In this document: positions 1-7,072 of the stretch, piece by piece
How the letters are laid out: the number at the start of each line of letters is the position of its first letter
Position numbering within the stretch: position 1 is the stretch's first letter
Assembly: GCA_024742765.1 (NCBI GenBank)
Contig: JANSXT010000007.1
Coordinates: 103,132 to 167,131 of the forward strand
Direction: 5' to 3'
DNA from: Phyllobacteriaceae bacterium
GTDB lineage: Bacteria; Pseudomonadota; Alphaproteobacteria; Rhizobiales; Rhizobiaceae
Length of the DNA stretch: 64,000 nucleotides
Translations under genes and position numbers: made by a program
The notes under the pieces: generated by a model
Databases searched by the model: none
What the model was told of the DNA's origin: nothing
What the model saw: only the letters and a program-made list of their open reading frames with translations

Positions 1-303
1 TCGGTCGGCACGCGCGACACCGGGCGCCCGCGCCTTGTCATCGGGTTTGCCGCCGAAACCCGCGATTTGGTCGCCAACGCCGAAGCCAAGCTGGCCAGAA
101 AGGGCGCCGACTATATCGTCGCCAACGACGTTTCACATGACAGCGGCATCGGCGGTGCGGGCGGCGTGATGGGCGGCGACCGCAACCGCATCACGCTGGT
201 CTCGAAGGGCGCTGCCGACCGCTGGCCGGAGATGGACAAGAGCGAGGTGGCCGCCCGCATTGCGGCCCTGGTTGCCGAGCAGCTCGAAACGGTCACCGCT
301 TGA
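1..303 (+). CDS. coaBC: CoaBC bifunctional phosphopantothenoylcysteine synthetase/decarboxylase, C-terminal end (partial)
   Basis: Partial gene cut by the left edge; only the last 100 codons are present. The segment carries the end of the phosphopantothenate-cysteine ligase (CoaB) half: a VIGFAAET stretch, a NAEAKLARKGAD segment, then IVANDV and a GGDRN-type loop with the IT-L-V tail, all typical of the CoaB C-terminus. The enzyme joins 4'-phosphopantothenate to cysteine and decarboxylates the product during coenzyme A synthesis in the cytosol. In many rhizobia coaBC lies directly before dut; here dut is about 5.5 kb away, behind a block of stress and regulatory genes. Identification rests on the C-terminal motifs only, because the flavoprotein half is outside the window. 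Confidence 0.9.
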   Translation, partial: SVGTRDTGRPRLVIGFAAETRDLVANAEAKLARKGADYIVANDVSHDSGIGGAGGVMGGDRNRITLVSKGAADRWPEMDKSEVAARIAALVAEQLETVTA

Positions 304-331
304 CGAGACCGCCGGATCGGCAATGAATGTT

Positions 332-344
332 GAACAGTCTGTTC
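332..344. promoter_or_regulatory. 13-bp palindrome upstream of the pirin gene
   Basis: A perfect inverted repeat with arms GAACAG and CTGTTC around a single central T lies 68 bp before the pirin start codon, within the 108-bp gap after coaBC. The compact dyad and its position suggest a repressor or activator site. No regulator gene is adjacent. The spacing is not the GTTC-N7-GTTC form of an alphaproteobacterial LexA box, so I do not assign a protein. Confidence 0.4.
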
Positions 345-411
345 CATTGTTCACCCATGGGCCAGAGCCCGTTGGCATCCTATCTTCCGGTCAACACAGG
401 AGTTGACCGCC

Positions 412-1329
412 ATGTCCATTCGACCCGTCAAACACATCTCCGGCACCACGCCCACCATGGAAGGCGCCGGCGTCCATCTGCATCGCGTCTTCGGGTTCGG
501 CGATCCGTCCATGACGGACCCGTTCCTGATGATGGATGATTTCCGCAACGATTCGCCCGAAAAATATGCCGCCGGCTTTCCCTGGCACCCGCATCGCGGC
601 ATCGAGACGATCACCTACGTTCTGGCCGGCTCGGTCGATCATGCCGACAGCCTTGGCAATGAAGGCTCGCTCGGCCCCGGTTCGGTCCAGTGGATGACCG
701 CCGGTTCCGGCATCCTGCACCAAGAGATGCCCAAGGGTGATGCGTCGGGCCGCATGCATGGCTTCCAGCTCTGGGCCAACCTTCCCTCGGGCGAAAAGAT
801 GACGACGCCGCGCTATCAGGACATCTCCGGTGCCGACATCCCCGAAGTGATCGACGATGACGGCACGCGCGTGCGGGTCATCACCGGCGAATTCTGGGGC
901 AAGAAGGGCCCAGTGGACGGCATCGCGGCCGATCCGCAATATCTCGATATCTGGGTGCCGCCGCTGACCCGCAAGGTCCTGCCGATCGACACATATCGTT
1001 CCGCCTTTGCCTACATCTTTGAAGGATCGGGCACGTTCCGCGACGCTTCAAAACCGCTTGGCGTGCTGGTCGAAAAAGAGGTCAATGGCGAGGAGATACA
1101 CCTGCGTGACATGTCCGGCGACCGGACGCTGGTCGTCTTCGACACGGGCGACGAAGTGGTCATCCAGTCCGGCGAAAAGGGCATCCGCTTCCTGCTGGTC
1201 ACCGGCAAGCCGATCCAGGAGCCGGTGGCGTGGCACGGGCCGATCGTCATGAACACGCAAGAGGAACTGGCCCAGGCATTTGCCGATCTGCGTTCGGGCA
1301 ACTTCATCCGCGAACAAGCGCAGATGTAG
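412..1329 (+). CDS. Pirin family protein
   Basis: A 305-residue pirin of the bicupin type. The N-terminal cupin shows FPWHPHRGIETITYV, which supplies the metal-binding histidines, followed by GSVQWMTAGSGILHQEMP. This is the hallmark of bacterial YhhW-like pirins, some of which act as quercetin 2,3-dioxygenases and others as redox-responsive regulators. The second cupin lies roughly at residues 170-280. An upstream in-frame TTG at 403 exists, but AGGAG at 398-402 is correctly spaced only for the ATG at 412. The gene stands alone and faces the peroxiredoxin gene across a shared bidirectional terminator, which fits an oxidative-stress neighbourhood. The substrate cannot be told from sequence. 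Confidence 0.88.
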   Translation: MSIRPVKHISGTTPTMEGAGVHLHRVFGFGDPSMTDPFLMMDDFRNDSPEKYAAGFPWHPHRGIETITYVLAGSVDHADSLGNEGSLGPGSVQWMTAGSGILHQEMPKGDASGRMHGFQLWANLPSGEKMTTPRYQDISGADIPEVIDDDGTRVRVITGEFWGKKGPVDGIAADPQYLDIWVPPLTRKVLPIDTYRSAFAYIFEGSGTFRDASKPLGVLVEKEVNGEEIHLRDMSGDRTLVVFDTGDEVVIQSGEKGIRFLLVTGKPIQEPVAWHGPIVMNTQEELAQAFADLRSGNFIREQAQM

Positions 1330-1357
1330 GCGGTCGGGCAAACCCTTGCCATAATCG

Positions 1358-1391
1358 AAAAAGGCCGGCGGATCGTTCCGCCGGCCTTGTT
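1358..1391. terminator. Bidirectional intrinsic terminator between pirin and peroxiredoxin genes
   Basis: A perfect 11-bp stem (AAGGCCGGCGG at 1361-1371, paired with 1378-1388) with a 6-nt loop. An A-run precedes it and a T-rich segment follows, so it can stop transcripts from both convergent genes. Confidence 0.85.
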
Positions 1392-1411
1392 GCTTGCGAC
1401 GAAGACGGCGC

Positions 1412-2068
1412 TCAGGCCGCCGGCGCCTTGGTCTTGCGCAGATAGGGCAGCACCGTCTCGAACTCGCCAAACTTCTCCTTGGCATCATCGTCATTGACGG
1501 CCGTTGGGATGATCACGTCGTCGCCGACATTCCAGTTGGCGGGCGTCGCCACATTGTGCTTGGCCGCTGTCTGCAGACCGTCGAGTGCGCGCAGCACCTC
1601 GGCGAAGTTGCGGCCGACATTCATCGGATAGGTCATCGACAGTTTGAGCTGCTTGTCCGGGCCGATGATGAAGACCGAGCGCACTGTCGCGCTGTCGGCA
1701 GGCGTGCGGCCGTCCGGCAGATAGGCTTCAGCGGGCAGCATGTCGAACGCTTTCGACACGGCCAGTCCATCATCGGCTATGATCGGGAAACCGGCCTTGG
1801 TGCCGGCCACCTGTTCGATGTCGCCCTTCCATTTGACATGGTCTTCTGCGCTGTCGACGGAGACGCCGATCACTTTCGTGCCGCGCTTTTCCCATTCGTC
1901 GGCAAGCTGCGCGACTGCCCCAAACTCCGTCGTGCAGACCGGCGTGAAGTCCTTCGGATGCGAAAACAGGATGGCCCAGCTATCGCCGATCCACTCATGC
2001 AGGCTGAACGAGCCCTGATCGGTTTCGACGGTCAGGTCGGGAATGGTGTCGTTGATGCGCAGTCCCAT
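1412..2068 (-). CDS. 1-Cys peroxiredoxin (Prx6 type)
   Basis: A 218-residue thiol peroxidase. The peroxidatic motif HPKDFTPVCTTE places the catalytic Cys at residue 45. No other cysteine occurs in the protein, so it is a 1-Cys enzyme that needs an external thiol such as glutathione or glutaredoxin to resolve the sulfenic acid. Length, the GVSVDS-EDHVKWK segment and the long C-terminal dimer arm (WNVGDDVIIP) match the Prx6 subfamily, longer than typical 2-Cys AhpC proteins. It reduces peroxides in the cytosol. The ribosome site AAGGAA lies just before the ATG. It is monocistronic and convergent with the pirin gene; gshB, the glutathione source, lies elsewhere in this window. Confidence 0.93.
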   Translation of the reverse strand: MGLRINDTIPDLTVETDQGSFSLHEWIGDSWAILFSHPKDFTPVCTTEFGAVAQLADEWEKRGTKVIGVSVDSAEDHVKWKGDIEQVAGTKAGFPIIADDGLAVSKAFDMLPAEAYLPDGRTPADSATVRSVFIIGPDKQLKLSMTYPMNVGRNFAEVLRALDGLQTAAKHNVATPANWNVGDDVIIPTAVNDDDAKEKFGEFETVLPYLRKTKAPAA

Positions 2069-2325
2069 AGCGTATTCCTTTTCATTTGGTCGTGCGGATG
2101 GTCAGGCCATTCAATAGGCCTCGGCGATGGCGTCCGAAAGGGGGCGCGGCATTCCGCCGCCGGATTTTCCGGCTTTTGGGAACAAACTATCCGGGCCCTG
2201 CGAGCGCAGCGAGCCATGCCGGTCCGGATGATGCCGCCAAGGGGAAAATTCGTTCCGCAAATCCCGGCATTCGGCAAACCCCGATTGCCGAACGCCGACC
2301 GCACCAAAGGGGCGTTACGACTCCG
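2069..2325. other. Intergenic region between divergent genes
   Basis: Part of the only stretch over 300 bases without a gene (2069-2382). The left side must hold the peroxiredoxin promoter and its ribosome site. Short GC-rich dyads occur, but no open reading frame with a ribosome site, no RNA gene and no repeat could be supported in 2069-2325. The remainder carries the promoter and operator of the next operon. Confidence 0.5.
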
Positions 2326-2353
2326 CTTGACTAATTAGATATCGAACTATAAT
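2326..2353 (+). promoter_or_regulatory. Promoter of the nitroreductase-like/marR operon
   Basis: CTTGAC at 2326-2331 is followed, after 16 bases, by a perfect TATAAT at 2348-2353. The pair resembles the rhizobial sigma-70 consensus (CTTGAC ... CTATAT) with a slightly short spacer. Transcription would begin near 2360, inside the right operator arm. Confidence 0.65.
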
Positions 2354-2370
2354 GGTTAGATATCTAATTA
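2332..2370. promoter_or_regulatory. MarR-type operator, 12-bp inverted repeat
   Basis: Perfect inverted arms TAATTAGATATC (2332-2343) and GATATCTAATTA (2359-2370) are separated by 15 bp. Each arm is also part of a near-palindromic half-site: TTAGATATCTAA at 2356-2367 is perfect, and TTAGATATCGAA at 2335-2346 is imperfect, 21 bp or two helical turns away. The arms bracket the -10 box and start point, so a bound dimer would block RNA polymerase. The MarR protein encoded two genes later is the obvious candidate ligand. Confidence 0.75.
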
Positions 2371-2382
2371 ATGGAGCAAGTC

Positions 2383-3552
2383 ATGTCCTCTCTCGATCGC
2401 AGAAAATTCCTGATGCTAGCCGGTGGCGGCGTCGTCATCGCCGCAGGTGCATCGGCGGGCGTCTTCGCCGCAACGCGTACACCGACCCGCGCGCTTGAAC
2501 CCTGGGAGCGCGCCGGCGCCCCGGCCTATGACGATCCGCGCATGCGCGCGTTGTCTTATGCCATTCTCGCGCCCAATCCGCACAATCGGCAGCCATGGAC
2601 GGTTGCGCTTGAGGGCGAGGATACGGTCCGGATCGGGTTCGACGACGCCCGGCAACTTCCGCACACCGACCCGTTCGACCGGCAGTTGACCATCGGCATG
2701 GGATGCTTCCTTGAACTGATGGTCATGGCCGCAGCCCAGGACGGCTACCGCGTTGATCTCGACCTGTTCCCTTCCGGCACTTCGCCCGACGGCCTGGGCG
2801 GGTCGCCAGTCGCCATTGCCCAGTTCGTGCGCGATTCTGCAGTCGAACCCGATCCGCTGTTCGCCCATGTGCTGACGCGTCGTTCGGCGAAGGGCAGCCA
2901 CGACACGGACCGGCCCGTTCCGCAGGCCGGCCTCGATGCGATGGTCGGCGTTGCACGCCACGGCGCGCGCGTCGGCGGAACCGTCACGCCGGACGAAGTC
3001 GCCCTTTGGCGCGAACTGACTGCCAATGCCTTGCGCGTCGAATTCGAAACGCCGCGTACCTACAAGGAATCGGTCGATCTGTTCCGCATCGGCAAGCGAG
3101 AGATCAACGCAAATCCCGATGGTATCGAACTGCCCGGCGCGCCGCTCGAAGTTCTGAACGCGCTTGGCCTGTTTACGCGAGAGGCAGCGCTTGACACGAG
3201 TTCCTTTGCCTATGAACAGGGGTTGGCCTCCGTGCTGGGCCCCGTCGCCACATCGATGGGTTTTGTCTGGAGCGTGACCGGCGACAACAGCCGTCCGAGC
3301 CAGATCGGTGCCGGGCGCGACTGGGTGCGCATCAATCTCGCCGCCACCGCCCAGGGCATATCCTTCCACCCGCTGAGCCAGGCGCTGCAGGAATTTGCCG
3401 AGATGGAGCAGCTCTACGCCGAGGTTCATGACCGGCTGGCGCCCGATGGCGGCACGGTTCAAATGCTGGCGCGCATCGGCTATGGTCCTGCCGCCGGACC
3501 GACCCCGCGCTGGCCGTTGGAATCACGACTTGTGGAAGGGCTCCAAAGCTGA
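2383..3552 (+). CDS. Tat-exported Acg-type nitroreductase-like FMN protein
   Basis: A 389-residue protein beginning with a twin-arginine signal: SLDRRKFLML with Arg6-Arg7, then a Gly/Ala-rich hydrophobic stretch to about residue 32. The mature part has ILAPNPHNRQPW near its start, the flavin-binding signature of the Acg/nitroreductase-like family, and DRQLTIGMG further on. These are oxidoreductases of unclear substrate that bind FMN; the Tat signal implies export in the folded, cofactor-loaded state. An in-frame ATG at 2371 has no ribosome site, whereas GGAG at 2373-2376 serves the ATG at 2383. The stop overlaps the start of a MarR gene, giving a two-gene operon behind a strong operator. Substrate unknown. 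Confidence 0.85.
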   Translation: MSSLDRRKFLMLAGGGVVIAAGASAGVFAATRTPTRALEPWERAGAPAYDDPRMRALSYAILAPNPHNRQPWTVALEGEDTVRIGFDDARQLPHTDPFDRQLTIGMGCFLELMVMAAAQDGYRVDLDLFPSGTSPDGLGGSPVAIAQFVRDSAVEPDPLFAHVLTRRSAKGSHDTDRPVPQAGLDAMVGVARHGARVGGTVTPDEVALWRELTANALRVEFETPRTYKESVDLFRIGKREINANPDGIELPGAPLEVLNALGLFTREAALDTSSFAYEQGLASVLGPVATSMGFVWSVTGDNSRPSQIGAGRDWVRINLAATAQGISFHPLSQALQEFAEMEQLYAEVHDRLAPDGGTVQMLARIGYGPAAGPTPRWPLESRLVEGLQS

Positions 3553-3998
3553 CCGAGACGCCGCCCGGCAAAGGCTCGCCGTTCGAATTCTTCAACGAGG
3601 TCGGCATTATCGACCAGTTGGGCACGGCGCAGTTCCGCAAGGTCCTGCCGGACGGCATGCATCCGTCACATTTCGGTGTGCTCAACCACATGGTGCGACT
3701 GGGCGACGGCAAAACGCCGGCCCAATTGGCGTCGGCCTTTCAGGTCACGCGGGCGACGATGAGCCATACGCTGGCGCTTCTGGAAAAACGCGGCCTGCTC
3801 CGGCTGGCGGCCAATGAGCACGATGCCCGCTCCAAGCTGGTCTACCTGACCGACGAGGGGCGTGCCTTCCGCAACGCGGCCATCGGTGCCGTCGAAGCCA
3901 TGGTCGGCGACGTGTTCGACGCCGAAATGCTCGATCATCTCGCCCAGGCGCTGCCCCATTTGCAGGCCATCCGAAAGCGGCTCGACGAAAACCGCTGA
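3549..3998 (+). CDS. MarR family transcriptional regulator with probable CTG start
   Basis: A 149-residue winged-helix regulator. HTH features are HFGVLNHMVRLGDGKTPAQLASAF followed by the recognition helix TRATMSHTLALLEKRGL and the wing NEHDARSK. In this MarR subfamily the N-terminus normally includes an FEFFNEVGIIDQL-type helix. That helix is encoded here upstream of any ATG, so the start is most likely the CTG at 3549. This CTG overlaps the preceding stop (CTGA) and has AAGGG at 3536-3540 as ribosome site. TTG at 3618 or ATG at 3657 would remove the dimerisation helix. It probably represses its own operon through the inverted repeat at 2332-2370; the inducer is unknown. Confidence 0.82.
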   Translation: MTETPPGKGSPFEFFNEVGIIDQLGTAQFRKVLPDGMHPSHFGVLNHMVRLGDGKTPAQLASAFQVTRATMSHTLALLEKRGLLRLAANEHDARSKLVYLTDEGRAFRNAAIGAVEAMVGDVFDAEMLDHLAQALPHLQAIRKRLDENR

Positions 3999-4004
3999 CC
4001 AGGC

Positions 4005-5600
4005 TCAGGCCGCCTTCTTGGCGGTCACCTGATAATCCTTGACCGCCTCGAAGCGGATCGCCGGCGCGCGTTCGGCCTCATAGTTCAGCGAAAAGCCGTT
4101 CTCGGCGAGGAAGACCGGATCGCCGTCCAGATCGCGGGCGATCGCCGCGCGTTGCTTGGCGATGAAACCGTCAAGCGCTGTGCGGTCATCGGACGAAATC
4201 CAGCGGCAAACCGAAAAGCGCGCGTTCTCGAAGTCGACCGGCAGCGCATATTCCGCTTCAAGCCGTGCCTTCAGCACATCGAGCTGTAGCGCGCCGACCA
4301 CGCCGACGATCGAAGGTGATCCGTCTTCGGGAATGAAGAGCTGGACGACGCCCTCTTCGGCCATCTGCGCCAGCGCTTCGGTCAGCTTCTTGCCCTTCAT
4401 CGCGTCCATCAGCCGCACGCGGCGCAGAATCTCCGGCGCGAAGTTCGGCACGCCGCGAAACACCAACGCTTCGCCGTCGGTCAGCGTGTCGCCGATGCGT
4501 AGCGTGCCATGGTTGGGAATGCCAACCACATCGCCGGCAAAGGCGCTGTCGGCGGTCTGGCGCTGGTGGGCGAAGAAAAATTGCGGCGCCGAGAGCGTCA
4601 CCGCCTTGCCGGTGCGTACCAGCTTTGCCTTCATGCCGCGTTCAAGCGTGCCCGAACAGATCCGCGCGAACGCTATCCGATCGCGATGGTTCGGGTCCAT
4701 ATTGGCCTGGATCTTGAAGACGAAGGCGGTCATGCCGGGCTCCGTCGCTTCCACCTTGCGCAGATCGGCCTCCTGCGCGCGCGGGCGCGGCGCAAATTCG
4801 GCCAGTGCGTCGATCAGGTCGCGCACGCCATGATTGCGCAGGGCGGAGCCGAAGAAGACCGGGGTCAGATGGCCTTCCAGATAGGCATCGCGATCGAACG
4901 GCCGGCAGGCTTCGCGCGCCAGATTGACCTCTTCGATGAAAGTTGCGCGCTCGTTTTCCGGCAGAAGCCCGGCCGCGCTGTCCGCTTCGGGCCCGTTGAC
5001 CGGTGTGCGCTCGGTCTCCGCATCGCCTTGCCGCACCGCGTTCTGCGCCAGATGATAGGTGCCCGAAAAGGTCTTGGCGCGGCCGATCGGCCAGGTCACG
5101 GGCGCCGTGTCCAGCGCCAGCTTTTCTTCGACCTCGTCGAGGATCTCGAACGGATCGCGGCTTTCCCGATCCATCTTGTTGACGAAGGTGATGATCGGAA
5201 TGTCGCGCAGCCGGCACACCTCGAACAGTTTGAGCGTGCGCGGCTCGATGCCCTTGGCCGCATCGATCACCATGATGGCGCTGTCGACCGCGGTCAGTGT
5301 GCGATAGGTGTCGTCGGCGAAGTCCTCGTGGCCTGGCGTGTCCAGAAGGTTGAAGACATTGCCGCCATATTCGAACGTCATAACCGAGGTGACGACGGAG
5401 ATGCCGCGCTCGCGCTCGATCTTCATCCAGTCGGACCGCGACTGTGTGCGGTTCTTCTTGGCCTTGACCTCGCCTGCAAGCTGGATCGCGCCGCCGAACA
5501 ATAACAGCTTCTCGGTCAGTGTCGTCTTGCCCGCATCCGGGTGCGAGATGATGGCGAAGGTGCGCCGGCGGGCGACTTCGTTTTCAAGCAATTGCGGCAT
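4005..5600 (-). CDS. prfC: Peptide chain release factor 3 (RF3)
   Basis: A 531-residue translational GTPase. G1 is SHPDAGKTT near residue 19, switch I contains RERGISV, G3 is DTPGHEDF and G4 is NKMDRE, in the order expected for the EF-G-like factors. The long G domain, the second beta-barrel and the RF3-specific C-terminal domain give the usual family length. RF3 uses GTP to recycle RF1 and RF2 from the ribosome after peptide release. The gene is convergent with the marR gene (6 bp between stop codons) and divergent from dut. It is a common but not universal gene in alphaproteobacteria. Here it sits among accessory genes that separate coaBC from dut. Confidence 0.96.
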   Translation of the reverse strand: MPQLLENEVARRRTFAIISHPDAGKTTLTEKLLLFGGAIQLAGEVKAKKNRTQSRSDWMKIERERGISVVTSVMTFEYGGNVFNLLDTPGHEDFADDTYRTLTAVDSAIMVIDAAKGIEPRTLKLFEVCRLRDIPIITFVNKMDRESRDPFEILDEVEEKLALDTAPVTWPIGRAKTFSGTYHLAQNAVRQGDAETERTPVNGPEADSAAGLLPENERATFIEEVNLAREACRPFDRDAYLEGHLTPVFFGSALRNHGVRDLIDALAEFAPRPRAQEADLRKVEATEPGMTAFVFKIQANMDPNHRDRIAFARICSGTLERGMKAKLVRTGKAVTLSAPQFFFAHQRQTADSAFAGDVVGIPNHGTLRIGDTLTDGEALVFRGVPNFAPEILRRVRLMDAMKGKKLTEALAQMAEEGVVQLFIPEDGSPSIVGVVGALQLDVLKARLEAEYALPVDFENARFSVCRWISSDDRTALDGFIAKQRAAIARDLDGDPVFLAENGFSLNYEAERAPAIRFEAVKDYQVTAKKAA

Positions 5601-5813
5601 GGTGGGCGTGTTCCTGGATCGCGCGGTGTCTGGCAGGGAGCGCCGGCGCTGTCAATCGTGCCTGCCGGCGCGATATCGGGCCGCCGAACGCATTGAACGG
5701 GCGTATGATCGAACCGGTAACCGCAGCGCTCCTGAGCGCATCGGCGGTGGATGACCCGCGCCAAGGAATGTTCACCCGTTGACCGCCCGCGCACGACAGC
5801 GCATCAGGCGGCC

Positions 5814-6275
5814 ATGAACGCGACCGTCGTGACCTTCATCCGCCTGCCAAACGCCGAGGGGCTCGATCTTCCCGTTTATGCGACCGAAGGCGCGGCCGGC
5901 ATGGACATGCGCGCCGCCGTGCCGGACGACGCACCGCTGGTTCTTGCGCCTGGCGAACGGGCAGCGGTGCCGACCGGGTTCATCATGGTCGTTCCCGACG
6001 GGTTCGAGGCACAAATCCGCCCGCGTTCAGGCCTCGCCGCCCGCCATGGCGTCACCTGCCTGAACACGCCCGGCACGATCGACAGCGACTATCGCGGCGA
6101 AGTGCATGTGCTGCTGATCAATCTCGGCGATAGCGCGTTTGAGATCACGCGCGGCATGCGCATCGCGCAGCTCGTCATCGCTCCGGTGACGCGGGCTCAG
6201 ATCGCCGAGACGACCGAACAGCCGGGCGAAACGGGACGGGGGTCCGGCGGCTTTGGGTCCACCGGCACCCATTGA
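5814..6275 (+). CDS. dut: Deoxyuridine 5'-triphosphate nucleotidohydrolase (dUTPase)
   Basis: A 153-residue trimeric dUTPase that hydrolyses dUTP to dUMP and pyrophosphate, keeping uracil out of DNA and feeding dTMP synthesis. The conserved motifs appear in order: AAGMDMRA (motif 1), RPRSGLA (motif 2), [11 protein letters not shown] (motif 3) and the Gly-rich C-terminal [10 protein letters not shown] (motif 5) that closes over the active site. The reading frame is open back to an ATG at 5751, but the family begins close to the [11 protein letters not shown] strand. The ATG at 5814 with AGGCGG before it therefore gives the normal length. Confidence 0.95.
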   Translation: MNATVVTFIRLPNAEGLDLPVYATEGAAGMDMRAAVPDDAPLVLAPGERAAVPTGFIMVVPDGFEAQIRPRSGLAARHGVTCLNTPGTIDSDYRGEVHVLLINLGDSAFEITRGMRIAQLVIAPVTRAQIAETTEQPGETGRGSGGFGSTGTH

Positions 6276-6298
6276 CCGGCGCAGAAAATCTTGTCCCG

Positions 6299-6314
6299 GT
6301 GACAGGATTGTCAC
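6299..6314. promoter_or_regulatory. Inverted repeat upstream of LysE-type exporter
   Basis: Arms GTGACA and TGTCAC are perfect and separated by GGAT, 60 bp before the exporter start. The site is a plausible operator. A weak terminator for dut is an alternative, but no T-run follows. Confidence 0.35.
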
Positions 6315-6373
6315 AGACGGCGCTTCGGCGCGGTGATAGGGCTTGTCGGTGAGCCGAAAGCGGTACCGACCCG

Positions 6374-6994
6374 ATGACATTGCCCGACTTTCTGACCTAT
6401 GCGGTGGCGCTTGCCATCGCCGCCGCCATTCCGGGCCCGGGCGTGATCGCCATCGTCGCGCGGGCGCTTGGCGCCGGCCTGCGCCCGACCCTGCCCATGC
6501 TGTTCGGGCTGGTATTGGGTGACGTCATCTATCTGGCCGCGGCGATCCTCGGCCTTGCCTATGTCGCGTCCACCTTCGGCACGCTGTTCATCGTCATCAA
6601 ATATGCCGGCGCGGCCTATCTCGTCTGGATGGCCATCGGTTTCTGGCGCGCCGGCGTGACGGTCGAGAGGATCGATGCGAAATCCAATGGCGGCGGTGCG
6701 GTGGCCGGCTTCGTCGCCGGCCTTCTGGTCACGCTCGGCAATCCCAAGACGATGGTTTTCTATCTGGCGCTGCTGCCGACGCTGATCGACATGACGGCGG
6801 TGACCATGGCCGATTTCACCATCCTGATCGTCGTAACATTCCTCGTCCTGGTGGCCGTCATGGTGCCCTATGCGGGGCTGGCCGGCCGCGCCCGCATCTT
6901 CCTGAGGACGCCACGCGCGCTCAAGGCGCTCAACCGTTTCGCCGCGACCTGTCTGGGCGGCGCGGCGGTCGCCATCGCTGCCCGCGCAAGCTGA
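6374..6994 (+). CDS. LysE family translocator (RhtB-like)
   Basis: A 206-residue inner-membrane protein with about six hydrophobic segments. The family signature PGPGVIAIVARALGAG follows the first transmembrane helix, and a second conserved patch, LVTLGNPKTMVFYLALLP, lies near residue 120. LysE/RhtB proteins export amino acids or related small metabolites using the proton gradient; the substrate cannot be predicted. The ribosome site is weak. A dyad lies upstream, and the gene is convergent with comM. It is a paralogue of the second LysE-type gene at 22.1-22.8 kb, with low similarity. Confidence 0.9.
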   Translation: MTLPDFLTYAVALAIAAAIPGPGVIAIVARALGAGLRPTLPMLFGLVLGDVIYLAAAILGLAYVASTFGTLFIVIKYAGAAYLVWMAIGFWRAGVTVERIDAKSNGGGAVAGFVAGLLVTLGNPKTMVFYLALLPTLIDMTAVTMADFTILIVVTFLVLVAVMVPYAGLAGRARIFLRTPRALKALNRFAATCLGGAAVAIAARAS

Positions 6995-7072
6995 CGGACA
7001 TCTGCCGCTCCTAGGCACGGATGGTCGTGTCCCCGTACCGGCTGCAGTCGGGCCGGTTCGGCCGGCTTATTG

